NCBI GenBank assembly: GCA_041586155.1
Contig: JBFHAT010000003.1
Location: 59,174-123,173, forward strand
Direction of reading: 5' to 3'
Length of the DNA stretch: 64,000 nucleotides
Source of the DNA: JBFGJH01 sp041586155
GTDB lineage: Bacteria; Actinomycetota; Acidimicrobiia; Spongiisociales; JAENVV01
Positions 8,487-17,452 of the stretch are shown piece by piece. The notes beneath the pieces were generated by a model. It did not search any database, had not been told where the DNA came from, and was given only the letters and a program-made list of their open reading frames with translations. The translations under genes were made by a program, and so were the position numbers. Numbering within the stretch: the first letter of the stretch is position 1; the number at the start of each line of letters is the position of its first letter.

Positions 8487-8557
8487 GGGACGTTTGATAT
8501 CAACAAACCCCAACTGAGGTCAATGACGTTGAAACGAGATCGCGAAAAAAGCTCGGT

Positions 8558-11044
8558 CTAGCCGCCGTCACCCTTGGGGGCGATGCCCACGGTGACGATG
8601 AGGAAGGCGCCGTTCTCCACCACCGTGCCCGGCGGTGGGGTCACTGCGATCACGACTCCCTGATTGTCCTTCTTGCGTGCCTCGACAAAACGGAATGACC
8701 ATTCGACGTCGATGCCGTTGGCCGCCTCCCAGTTGGCGATCGCTCCTCCCACCTGGGCCTGCTTCAGGCCGAACAAGTCGGGCACGGGCGCAGTCGGCAG
8801 AATCCCCGTCGAGACCTCGATCGTCACGGCCGAACCTTCGTTCACCACTGCTCCGGCGCCCGGTGCCTGGGCAATGACGGTGCCTTCGGGCTCGTTGGAC
8901 GGCGTCTCGACGACCGAGGCATTGAGGTGGGCGTTGAGGAGCGCATTGACCGCACTGCCCCGGCTCAGGCCGACGACGGAAGGCACGGTTGCGACCGGGG
9001 TCTTGAAATAGCCGGTCGTTCCGGACGGGTCGGGCGGGAAGGACTCGACCGGCACGTCGGCCAACGCGATCTGCATGAACTCCTTCCAGAGCGGAGCGGG
9101 TCCTGTGCCGCCGAACACCCGGGAGAGGGTCTGTCCGTTGATGACGACATTGGTGAGCGGAACCTGCTCCTCCGGGAAGCCGATCCAGACCGCGGCCGAG
9201 TATTGCGCCACGAAACCGACGAACCAGGCTTCCATGAAGTTCTGGTGGGTCCCGGTCTTGCCGCCCTGAGGTCGACCACCCAGATTGGCCCGAGGGGCGG
9301 TGCCGCTCACGGGTACGACCTCAAGGGGCTGGCGCGCGGCGGCTGCCAGGCTCGGGTCGATCGTCTGAATGGGATTGGCTTCGTGCTGGTAGATCATCTC
9401 TCCGGCGCTGTTCGTGATCGACTCGACGATGTACGGCTTGGACCACAGCCCGTTCGTTGCGAAGTTGCTGTACGCGGAGGCCATCTCCAGCGGGCTCACG
9501 GCCCCGGCGCCCAGGGCGATCGACGGAACCGGCGCAAGCTCGGACTTGATGCCCATGCGGTGGGCGACGTCGATGATCTGCTCCGGTCCCACCGCCACCG
9601 ACACCTGGGCGTAGACCGTGTTCACCGAGTTGTACGTGGCGTCGAACAGCCGCATGAGGCCGGCGCGTCCGCCTCCTGCGTTGCGAACGCGCCAGATGTT
9701 CCCCAGCGACGAGCAGGTGTACGGGCATTGCACATCTTTGGGGCTGGAAGCGTCCCAGAACGAGTTCAGCGAGATGCCCGACTCCAAGGCGGCCACGAGC
9801 GCGAATGGCTTGAACGACGAACCGGGATTGCGACGGCCCTGCACTGCGAGGTCGAACTGCTCTTGCTCGAAGGGAAGTCCCGACGACATGACTCGCACTG
9901 CCCCGGTCCAGTTGTCGACCATGGCGATGGCGCCGGTCGGTGCGCTCTGGTCGGGGTCGCTCGGTACCGGTAGCCAGGTTTGCAGCAAGTCGTTGGCGGA
10001 GTCCTGGAGATCGAGATCGATGGACAGGGTGATGTTGAGACCGCCACCACCGTCGCAGTCGGCGTCATCAGCCGGGCAGCCAAACACCGCGATCTTTCGT
10101 TCCTCGCGGGTGGCGCCGAGGAACGCGAACTCCGGCTCGCTCAGGAGTTGGCGCTTGACCTCCGCCACGACATGATCGTCGGGGCTGACGAACACCGTGG
10201 GGTCTTCCACTTGGAGCGGCTGCGCCCAGGCTTGGTCGCGAGCGGCCTCCGTGATGAATCCGTTCTCGTACATCTCACGGATGACCTCGTCTCGTCGCTC
10301 CAAAACGGCGTCGAAGTTGCGGCGCGGGTTGTATTCGGTCGGGTTCCGAGGCAGGACAGCCAGCGTCGCCGCCTCGGCGATGGACAGCTCGTCGAGGTTC
10401 TTCTGGAAGAACTCCTCGGAAGCGGCATTGACGCCGTAGGCGCTTGCGCCGAAGTACACGGAGTTCATGTAGAACTCCAGGATCTGTTCCTTCGAGTAGC
10501 GCCGCTCCAGCTCGATCGCGGTCACCGCTTCACGGATCTTGCGCTTGAGGGTCTGCTCTTCGCCGACGAACGTCTTCTTCACCACCTGTTGAGTGATGGT
10601 CGATCCGCCCCGAGTCGTTTCGGAGACGAGATTGTCGCGAGCCGCCGAGATGATGGCCTGCCAGTCGATGCCGTCGTGCTGGAAGAAGTCGGCGTCCTCG
10701 GCCGACAGAACGGCGTAGACGACGACGTCCGGTACCTCCTCGAACGGTGTCGGCTCGGACACGCGGCCATCGTGCAGCTCGGCCAGCAACGTGCCGTTGG
10801 ATGCGTACACCCGGGAGACACGCGACAAGTCGGGGAAGTTGAGCGCCTCGGACTCGACGTTGGGGATGTACTTCTCTTCGATCTCGACGAAGCTGCCGTG
10901 CGCCGCCGAGGCGGTCATGAACGTGAAGAGACCCAGCCAAGAGGAAGCGAGAACAGAGATGGACACGAGCATGAGCACAGCGATGAATCCGCGCCCGCGG
11001 CGATCGGTTCGCTCGAGGTTATGGATGGCAGAACGTGAAACCAT
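8558..11044 (-). CDS. Class A penicillin-binding protein with two PASTA domains
   Basis: Bifunctional peptidoglycan synthase of 828 residues, anchored by an N-terminal helix (about 20-45). The glycosyltransferase domain has the AEDADFFQHDG active-site motif and the RGGSTITQQ motif. The transpeptidase domain has the nucleophile motif SSFK (in NPGSSFKPF), the SVN motif (YNSVNT) and KTGT. Two PASTA repeats follow near the C terminus, each with a P-x-(V/L)-x-G-L core (PSVVGLSRG; PDLFGLKQA); these bind muropeptides or cell-wall fragments. It would polymerise and cross-link peptidoglycan outside the membrane. ATG at 11044, divergent from the methylmalonyl-CoA mutase gene. Confidence 0.95.
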   Translation of the reverse strand: MVSRSAIHNLERTDRRGRGFIAVLMLVSISVLASSWLGLFTFMTASAAHGSFVEIEEKYIPNVESEALNFPDLSRVSRVYASNGTLLAELHDGRVSEPTPFEEVPDVVVYAVLSAEDADFFQHDGIDWQAIISAARDNLVSETTRGGSTITQQVVKKTFVGEEQTLKRKIREAVTAIELERRYSKEQILEFYMNSVYFGASAYGVNAASEEFFQKNLDELSIAEAATLAVLPRNPTEYNPRRNFDAVLERRDEVIREMYENGFITEAARDQAWAQPLQVEDPTVFVSPDDHVVAEVKRQLLSEPEFAFLGATREERKIAVFGCPADDADCDGGGGLNITLSIDLDLQDSANDLLQTWLPVPSDPDQSAPTGAIAMVDNWTGAVRVMSSGLPFEQEQFDLAVQGRRNPGSSFKPFALVAALESGISLNSFWDASSPKDVQCPYTCSSLGNIWRVRNAGGGRAGLMRLFDATYNSVNTVYAQVSVAVGPEQIIDVAHRMGIKSELAPVPSIALGAGAVSPLEMASAYSNFATNGLWSKPYIVESITNSAGEMIYQHEANPIQTIDPSLAAAARQPLEVVPVSGTAPRANLGGRPQGGKTGTHQNFMEAWFVGFVAQYSAAVWIGFPEEQVPLTNVVINGQTLSRVFGGTGPAPLWKEFMQIALADVPVESFPPDPSGTTGYFKTPVATVPSVVGLSRGSAVNALLNAHLNASVVETPSNEPEGTVIAQAPGAGAVVNEGSAVTIEVSTGILPTAPVPDLFGLKQAQVGGAIANWEAANGIDVEWSFRFVEARKKDNQGVVIAVTPPPGTVVENGAFLIVTVGIAPKGDGG

Positions 11045-11131
11045 GTCCGGTTGTCTAACGAAAGAGGAGGGGAAAAAGTTGCGGGTAGCATCCCACGAGC
11101 TGTCAGGATACCCAAGTCGGAGGCGCTATCG

Positions 11132-12685
11132 GTGACAGGTCGGAAGACAACGACCAGCGGTATCGAGGTGCGCCCCGCATACGGGCCGGTCGGCGCCGAG
11201 CAACCCGGCGAGTACCCGTTCACACGAGGTCCGTACCCGACGATGTATCGGGGACGGCTGTGGACGATGCGCCAATACGCAGGATTCGGCACGGCGGCCG
11301 AGACCAACCGACGTTTCCACGCCCTCCTCGATGCGGGTCAGACCGGTCTGTCGGTCGCATTCGATTTGCCCACCCAGATGGGGCTCGACTCCGACCATCC
11401 GCTGGCGGCGGGTGAGGTGGGGAGGGTTGGGGTGGCCATCGACTCGGTCGACGACATGCGCGTCCTCTTCGACGGCCTGCCGCTCGACACCGTGTCGACG
11501 TCGATGACGATCAATGCGACGGCTCCCATCCTGCTCTTGCTCTACGAGCTGGTAGCGGCCGAACGGGGGATCGATCCCGCCGACTTGAAGGGCACCGTCC
11601 AGAACGACGTACTCAAGGAGTACATCGCACGCGGCACCTACATCTATCCACCGCGCCCATCGATGCGGATCGTCACGGACCTCTTCGCGTACTGCGCCGA
11701 ACGCCTTCCGCAGTGGAACACAATCTCCATTTCCGGCTATCACATACGGGAGGCAGGAGCCACCGCGGCGCAGGAGTTGGGGATCACGATCGCCAACGGC
11801 CTCGCCTACGTGCAAGCGGCCCTCGATGCCGGACTCGAAGTCGATGCGTTTGCGCCGCGCCTCTCGTTCTTCTGGAACGGCCACAACCACTTCTTCGAAG
11901 AGGTCGCCAAGTTTCGGGCCGGCCGCCGCCTGTGGGCCAAGCTCATGAGAGAACGGGTGGGTGCCACTGATCCGAAGGCTCTGGCGATGCGCTTTCACAC
12001 CCAGACGGCCGGCAGCACGCTCACCGCGCAGCAGCCCCTCAACAACGTCGTCCGTACCACGGTTCAGGCGCTGGCGGCGGTGCTGGGCGGTACCCAGTCG
12101 CTTCACACCAACGCCTACGACGAGGCGCTCGGTCTACCGACGGAGGGCTCCGCATTGCTCGCGCTCCGCACCCAGCAGATTCTCGCTCACGAGTCCGGCG
12201 TCGCCGACACCGCCGACCCACTGGCAGGCTCGTACTTCGTCGAGGAACTGACCGACGCGCTGGAGCGTCAGGCCAATGAGATCATCGATCTCATCGACGC
12301 GGCCGGAGGAGCAGTGGCGGCGATCGAGGCGGGCATCCCCCAATCGATGATCGAAGACGCCGCATACGAGACGGCCAAATCCATGGAATCCGGCGACTCG
12401 GTGGTCGTGGGAGTCAACCGGTATGGCGGCGAAGGCGGCGATGAACCAGATGTGATGTCGGTGGATCCCGCAGTGGAGGCGGCGCAGCGGCGACGACTCC
12501 ACACCCACCGAGCAGGGAGAGAGTCCGAGCGAGTCGACGGCGAGCTGGCGGAGCTGCGATCGATCGCCGGCGGCGACGGCAACCTGCTGCCGGCGATGCG
12601 GTCGGCGCTCACGGCCGGGGCCACGGTTGGTGAGGTGTCTGACGCCCTCAGGGACGTCTTCGGCATCTATCGTCCTAGCGCATGA
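11132..12685 (+). CDS. mcmA: Methylmalonyl-CoA mutase large subunit (short form, no B12 domain)
   Basis: Rearranges methylmalonyl-CoA to succinyl-CoA with adenosylcobalamin. 517 residues cover only the substrate-binding barrel; the cobalamin-binding subunit must be encoded elsewhere. Key residues are of the true methylmalonyl type: Tyr49 (WTMRQYAGF, = Tyr89 of the Propionibacterium enzyme), Arg167 (EYIARGTY, = Arg207 that binds the free carboxylate), Gln157 (= Gln197) and His204 (SGYH, = His244). Start GTG at 11132 is chosen because GGAGG sits 8 bases upstream; an in-frame ATG at 11051 would add 27 unlikely residues. Propionyl-CoA carboxylase subunits nearby make a propionate-to-succinyl-CoA route likely; no epimerase is seen here. 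Confidence 0.93.
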   Translation: MTGRKTTTSGIEVRPAYGPVGAEQPGEYPFTRGPYPTMYRGRLWTMRQYAGFGTAAETNRRFHALLDAGQTGLSVAFDLPTQMGLDSDHPLAAGEVGRVGVAIDSVDDMRVLFDGLPLDTVSTSMTINATAPILLLLYELVAAERGIDPADLKGTVQNDVLKEYIARGTYIYPPRPSMRIVTDLFAYCAERLPQWNTISISGYHIREAGATAAQELGITIANGLAYVQAALDAGLEVDAFAPRLSFFWNGHNHFFEEVAKFRAGRRLWAKLMRERVGATDPKALAMRFHTQTAGSTLTAQQPLNNVVRTTVQALAAVLGGTQSLHTNAYDEALGLPTEGSALLALRTQQILAHESGVADTADPLAGSYFVEELTDALERQANEIIDLIDAAGGAVAAIEAGIPQSMIEDAAYETAKSMESGDSVVVGVNRYGGEGGDEPDVMSVDPAVEAAQRRRLHTHRAGRESERVDGELAELRSIAGGDGNLLPAMRSALTAGATVGEVSDALRDVFGIYRPSA

Positions 12686-12701
12686 CAAGCGAGGAGCGTC
12701 G

Positions 12702-14063
12702 GTGAGCGACGAGACAAAGGCCCGATTCTTGATCATCGGCGCCGGCCCGGCTGGATCGATGGCGGCCACGGTTGGAGCAGCGCTGGGTGCGAGAGTCACG
12801 CTCGTCGAAGATTCCATCGTCGGAGGCGCCGCCCACTTGTGGGACTGCATCCCCTCCAAGGCGATGGTGGCGGCGTCCCATCGAAAGCTTTCCGTGCTCG
12901 ATGCCGACAAGCTGGGCTACGTGGTGGAGGGTGGTGGGATCGACCTGCCCAAGCTGTCCGATCGCATCGCCACCATCTCGACCGACCTGTCCCGCAACTC
13001 TGTAGCGATTCTCGAGGACCAGGATGTGGACATCATCCACGGACGGGGGCGGTTCATCGGCCCTCACCAGGCCGTCGCCGAGACGCCCGAAGGCGAGCGG
13101 ACTCTCTCGTTCGACGTAGCGCTCGTGTCGACCGGCTCCGCGCCGCGCGTGCCGGAGTGGGCGGTCGTCGACGGCGAGCGAATTCTCACCACGCGCCACG
13201 CATACGATCTGAAGGAGCCACCGGAACACATCATCGTCATCGGATCAGGTGTGACCGGCGTGGAGTTCGTCAACATCTTTGCTTCGTTGGGTTCGAAGGT
13301 GACGCTTCTCGTCAGCCGCCAGCAGGTGCTGCCTCATCGCGACCCCGAGGTGGCTGCGGTCATCGAAGAGGATTTCCTCGAGCGCAACGTTGCGTTGTTG
13401 AAAGGGGCGCGGGCGGTGTCGATCGATCAGAGTCCCGACGGTGTCGTCGTCCACGTCGAGGATGGCCGGCGAGTCGCCGGAAGCCATGCGCTCCTCGCCA
13501 TCGGCGCCGTTCCCCTGACCGCCGGCATCGGTTTGGATACAGCCGGGGTCGACGCCCCGGGTGGCTACATCTCTGTTGACGAGTTCCAGCGCACCAGCGT
13601 CCCCCACATCTACGCCGCCGGCGACGTCACGGGTCAGATGCCTTTGTCGTCGGTGGCTGCCATGCAGGGTCGCAAGATCGCCCGGCACGCGCTTGGACAG
13701 CAAGTCAAGCCGATCGACTATTCGCGGGTGGCCCAGGCGGTGTTCACCGAACCGGAGATCGCCTCGGTCGGGTTGGAGGAAGCCGAGATCACGGCAGCCG
13801 GCCGGCGGATTCGGACCACAAAGGTTCCTTTTGCAGCCAACAGCCGGGCGGTCATCCAAGGCAAACCCCGTGGATTCGTGAAGGTGTTCTCGGATCCGGC
13901 CACGCACGAAATCCTCGGAGGAACCATCGTGGGAACCCGAGCCAGCGAGTTGATCGGCATCCTCGCGCTGGCGGTTCAAGGGCGGGTGCGCGTCGAGACG
14001 CTCATCGAGACGTTGATGGTCCATCCCAGCTTGAGCGAGAGCCTGACGGAGGCGGCGGACTGA
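12702..14063 (+). CDS. lpdA: LpdA-like NAD(P)H:quinone reductase flavoprotein
   Basis: FAD/NAD(P)-binding flavoprotein of 453 residues in the pyridine-nucleotide disulfide reductase family. It has the FAD fold (GAGPAG), the NAD fold (GSGVTGVEFV), the second FAD motif (IYAAGDVTG) and the C-terminal dimerisation domain. The redox segment is GGAAHLWDCIPSK: only Cys49 remains, and the first cysteine of the usual CxxxxC pair is Ala44. This is the arrangement of mycobacterial LpdA (Rv3303c), which reduces quinones rather than lipoamide, so a quinone reductase is more likely than a lipoamide dehydrogenase. The C-terminal HPSLSES replaces the usual HPTLSE. GTG at 12702 has GGAG seven bases upstream, 16 bases after the mutase. 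Confidence 0.85.
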   Translation: MSDETKARFLIIGAGPAGSMAATVGAALGARVTLVEDSIVGGAAHLWDCIPSKAMVAASHRKLSVLDADKLGYVVEGGGIDLPKLSDRIATISTDLSRNSVAILEDQDVDIIHGRGRFIGPHQAVAETPEGERTLSFDVALVSTGSAPRVPEWAVVDGERILTTRHAYDLKEPPEHIIVIGSGVTGVEFVNIFASLGSKVTLLVSRQQVLPHRDPEVAAVIEEDFLERNVALLKGARAVSIDQSPDGVVVHVEDGRRVAGSHALLAIGAVPLTAGIGLDTAGVDAPGGYISVDEFQRTSVPHIYAAGDVTGQMPLSSVAAMQGRKIARHALGQQVKPIDYSRVAQAVFTEPEIASVGLEEAEITAAGRRIRTTKVPFAANSRAVIQGKPRGFVKVFSDPATHEILGGTIVGTRASELIGILALAVQGRVRVETLIETLMVHPSLSESLTEAAD

Positions 14064-14079
14064 CCCGTGCCGCTTGGGG

Positions 14080-15837
14080 TCAGCGGACGATTGCGATCAC
14101 TTGTCCCGCGGACACGGTGTCTCCCGCCCGAACCCGCAGCTCGACCAGCTCGCCGGCGATGGGCGACTTGACCTCATTCTCCATCTTCATGGCTTCGAGG
14201 ACGCAGATCGGCTCGTCGGCATCGACCGAGCTTCCTGCTGCCACCGCCACCTTCACGATCGTTCCCTGCATAGGGGCGGTGATCACGCCGGCTTCACCAT
14301 TCGTCTGACGCTCGGGCGTCTTCAGCTTGGGCGGCCTCCGGCGGGCGGCGGCCGTTCCGTCTGGAGCGGTGGCGTCGACTTCAGGAGTCCAGATGGTCAC
14401 GTCGAACCTCTTGCCCCCCACTTCGACGGTCAGCGCTCGGCGGCTCGATGACTCATCTTCCGGCAGTGTCTCGGTCTTGTGGGCCGAACGGACCCCAGTC
14501 AGGTCGACCTCGTCTTCGACGAACCGCGTGTGGTGATCACCGGCTTGGAACTTCGGGTGATCGAGGAGCGCCAGATGGGCAGGGATCGTCGTCGAGATTC
14601 CATCCACCACGTACTCGCCCAGCGCCCGGCGGGACCGCTCGATGGCCTCCTGCCGGGTGGCCCCCCACACGACCAACTTGGCAACGAGATTGTCGTAGTA
14701 CTGGCTCACCCGCGACCCGGCCTCGACCCATCCGTCCACCCTGACTCCGAAGCCGGCCGGTTCCCGATACCGAACGATCTGGCCAGGACTGGGAAGGAAT
14801 CCCGATGCCGGGTTCTCGGCGTTGATCCGGAACTCGATGGCGTGGCCGCGGGCGGCCACGCCGGAGAAGTCGACCGCCTCGCCTGCCGCCGTGGCGAGTT
14901 GGGCCCGGACGAGGTCGATGCCTGTGACCATCTCGGTGACCGTGTGCTCCACCTGGAGGCGGGTGTTCATCTCCAGGAAGTAGAGGTCGCCATCCTCCGA
15001 CATCAAGAATTCGATCGTGCCGGCGTTCTGGTAGTCGCAGGCAGCTGCAACCGACAGCGCTGCCTTGGACAGAGCCGCCCGCTGGTCGTCGGTCATGGTG
15101 GGAGCCGGGCTCTCCTCGATGAGCTTCTGGTGCCGGCGTTGCACGGAGCAGTCCCGCTCGCCGAGGAACCATCCGGTTCCGTCGGCGCCAACGAATATCT
15201 GCGCTTCGATGTGCTTGGGGCGGACGAGATATTTCTCGACGTAGACGGCGGCGTTGCCGAAGTAGGCGTCCGCCTCGCGGCTGGCGCCTTCGAACGCCTC
15301 CACGAGCTGTTCGGGGCCGCCCACCACCCGTAGCCCCTTGCCTCCGCCTCCATGGGCTGCCTTGATGGCGACGGGATAGCCGAACTGCGACGCGACGTCG
15401 GCGATCTCTTCAGCCGAAGTCAGCGGTTCTGTCGTCCCGGGAACAGAGGACACGCCAGCTGCTTCCACGGCTTTGCGCGAAGCGATCTTGTCGCCCATGG
15501 TGGCGATCGCCTCCGCGGGCGGGCCGACCCAGGCCAGCCCCAAATCGATCACACGCCTCGCGAACTCGGCGTTCTCGGCGAGAAATCCGTAGCCAGGGTG
15601 GATCGCCGACGCCTTGGCCGCCTGGGCGACCTGGAGGATACGGTCCATGTTCAGGTACGACTCGGCGGCGGGTGCGCCCCCGATGTTCCAGGCCTCGTGC
15701 GCCAGGCCCACGTGGAGGGCGTCTCGATCCAGCTCCGAGTAGACCGCGATCGTCCGAAGGCCCATCTCGCGCGCAGACCGGATGACCCGCACGGCGATCT
15801 CGCCTCGGTTGGCAACCAGCACGGATTCGAGTGGCAT
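14080..15837 (-). CDS. accA: Acyl-CoA carboxylase alpha subunit (biotin carboxylase + biotin carrier)
   Basis: 585 residues carrying biotin carboxylase (about 1-450) and a C-terminal biotin carrier domain (about 510-585). Biotin carboxylase features include the N-terminal VLVANRGEIAVR, the glycine-rich ATP loop HGGGGKG, and the RRHQKLIEE and EMNTRLQVEH segments. The biotinylation site is the Lys in EAMKMENE. It carboxylates biotin with ATP and bicarbonate; the beta subunit 9 bases upstream then transfers CO2 to acyl-CoA, most likely propionyl-CoA given the mutase nearby, though acetyl-CoA is possible. The biotin ligase that would attach biotin is encoded divergently just beyond the beta subunit. 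Confidence 0.94.
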   Translation of the reverse strand: MPLESVLVANRGEIAVRVIRSAREMGLRTIAVYSELDRDALHVGLAHEAWNIGGAPAAESYLNMDRILQVAQAAKASAIHPGYGFLAENAEFARRVIDLGLAWVGPPAEAIATMGDKIASRKAVEAAGVSSVPGTTEPLTSAEEIADVASQFGYPVAIKAAHGGGGKGLRVVGGPEQLVEAFEGASREADAYFGNAAVYVEKYLVRPKHIEAQIFVGADGTGWFLGERDCSVQRRHQKLIEESPAPTMTDDQRAALSKAALSVAAACDYQNAGTIEFLMSEDGDLYFLEMNTRLQVEHTVTEMVTGIDLVRAQLATAAGEAVDFSGVAARGHAIEFRINAENPASGFLPSPGQIVRYREPAGFGVRVDGWVEAGSRVSQYYDNLVAKLVVWGATRQEAIERSRRALGEYVVDGISTTIPAHLALLDHPKFQAGDHHTRFVEDEVDLTGVRSAHKTETLPEDESSSRRALTVEVGGKRFDVTIWTPEVDATAPDGTAAARRRPPKLKTPERQTNGEAGVITAPMQGTIVKVAVAAGSSVDADEPICVLEAMKMENEVKSPIAGELVELRVRAGDTVSAGQVIAIVR

Positions 15838-15846
15838 GGGCAGATC

Positions 15847-17397
15847 CTAGAGCGGGATGTTGCCGTGCTTCTTCGGAGGGAGGTGTTCTCGTTTGTTGCG
15901 GAGCATGTCGAGCGCCCTGATCAGACGGATTCGGGTCTCTCGAGGCTCGATGACGTCGTCGACCAAACCCAGCTCGGCGGCTCGATACGGGTTGTTGAAT
16001 CGGCGCTCGTAGTCGTCGATCAGCTCGGAACGCCGTGCCTCCTGGTCGTCGGCGTCGGCCAGTTCGCGCCGGAAGACGACGTTGACGGCCCCCTGCGCGC
16101 CCATCACGGCGATCTCCGCCGACGGCCACGCGTATACGACGTCGGCGCGGATCCCCCGCGCGTTCATGACGAGGTAGGCGCCGCCGTAGGCCTTTCGGGT
16201 GATCACCGTCACTCGCGGCACCGTCGCCTCACAGTAGGCGTAGAGCAATTTGGCCCCGTGGCGGATGATCCCGCCGTGCTCTTGATTGACGCCGGGCAGA
16301 AAACCCGGGACATCAACGAACGTGATGAGTGGGATGTTGAACGCGTCGCAGAATCGGACGAACCGCGCCGCTTTCTCGGAGGCCGAGATGTCGAGCGTTC
16401 CTGCCAACGCTGCCGGCTGATTGCCGATGACCCCCACGGTGTGGCCGTCGAGCCGCCCCAGTCCGACCACGATGTTGGGTGCGAACAGCTCGTGCACCTG
16501 ATAGAACTCCTCGTCGTCCAGCACCGTCTCGATCAGATCGACCATGTCGTACGGCTGGTTGGGACTGTCGGGAATGATGCGGTCGAGTGAGTCTTCCGTT
16601 CGATCGGGGATGTCGGTCGGCGTGAAATATGGAGGCACCTCCATGTTGTTCTGCGGCAGGAACGACAACAGGTAGCGGACCGCATCGAGAGCTGCCGTGC
16701 CCGATTCGGCCACGAAGTGGGTGACGCCGCTGGTTTGGGCGTGGGCGTGTGCCCCGCCCAACTCCTCCATCGTGACGTCCTCGCCGGTGACGGCCTTGAT
16801 CACCTCGGGGCCGGTGATGAAGAGATGGCTCGTCCCCTCCACCTGGAACACGAAGTCGGTCATGGCAGGGGAGTAGACCGCGCCACCTGCGCAGGGCCCC
16901 ATGATCACCGAGATCTGGGGAATCACGCCGGACGCCCGGACGTTACGCTCGAAGATTCGCCCATAGCCGTCCAGGGACGACACTCCCTCCTGGATTCGTG
17001 CGCCGCCGGAGTCCTTCAGACCGATCACCGGCGCGCCGACGTCGAGGGCCATATCCATCACTTTGCAGATCTTGTCGGACACAGCCCGGCCGAGCGACCC
17101 GCCGAAGACCGTGAAGTCCTCGGCGAAGACGAAGACGGTTCGCCCATCGATGGTTCCCCATCCGGTGACCACCGCATCGCCCGGCGGTCGCCGGTCCTCG
17201 ATGCCGAATCCGGAAGCCTGATGCTTGACCATCATGTCGACTTCCTGGAAAGAGCCTTTGTCGAGAAGGAGCGCGAGGCGCTCCCGCGCGGTCAGCTTGC
17301 CTTGGTCGTGCTGGCGTTCGATGGCCCGCTTGCTCCCCGCATGCAACGCCTGGTCTTTCAACGCTCGCAGCTGTTCGATGCGTTGCTCGGTTCCCAC
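15847..17397 (-). CDS. pccB: Acyl-CoA carboxylase beta subunit (propionyl-CoA carboxylase type)
   Basis: Carboxyltransferase of 516 residues, the usual length for this subunit. It begins with a helical lead (RIEQLRALKDQALHAG, then KGKLTARERL-like DQGKLTARERLALL), has the FGGSLGRAVSDK and SGGARIQEG motifs of the N-terminal half, and PGFLPGVNQEHGGIIRHGAK plus AYGGAYLVMN of the C-terminal half, the two crotonase-like folds that form the active site. The GTG start at 17397 has GGAGG upstream. Residues that set acyl chain specificity (around the DVPGFLPG loop) were not resolved. First gene of the carboxylase operon. Confidence 0.94.
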   Translation of the reverse strand: MGTEQRIEQLRALKDQALHAGSKRAIERQHDQGKLTARERLALLLDKGSFQEVDMMVKHQASGFGIEDRRPPGDAVVTGWGTIDGRTVFVFAEDFTVFGGSLGRAVSDKICKVMDMALDVGAPVIGLKDSGGARIQEGVSSLDGYGRIFERNVRASGVIPQISVIMGPCAGGAVYSPAMTDFVFQVEGTSHLFITGPEVIKAVTGEDVTMEELGGAHAHAQTSGVTHFVAESGTAALDAVRYLLSFLPQNNMEVPPYFTPTDIPDRTEDSLDRIIPDSPNQPYDMVDLIETVLDDEEFYQVHELFAPNIVVGLGRLDGHTVGVIGNQPAALAGTLDISASEKAARFVRFCDAFNIPLITFVDVPGFLPGVNQEHGGIIRHGAKLLYAYCEATVPRVTVITRKAYGGAYLVMNARGIRADVVYAWPSAEIAVMGAQGAVNVVFRRELADADDQEARRSELIDDYERRFNNPYRAAELGLVDDVIEPRETRIRLIRALDMLRNKREHLPPKKHGNIPL

Positions 17398-17452
17398 GCC
17401 GCGATCCTCCTTGCCAACTAGCGTTCTCGTGTTGGACTTCCCGAACGACGAG

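Noticed and set aside
9980..11038. Open frame on the plus strand opposite the N-terminal part of the penicillin-binding protein
   Set aside because: Antisense to a gene with all active-site motifs; composition and lack of a ribosome site fit a shadow frame.
12702..14063. Dihydrolipoamide dehydrogenase (E3) assignment
   Set aside because: First redox Cys is Ala, and no 2-oxoacid dehydrogenase genes are near.
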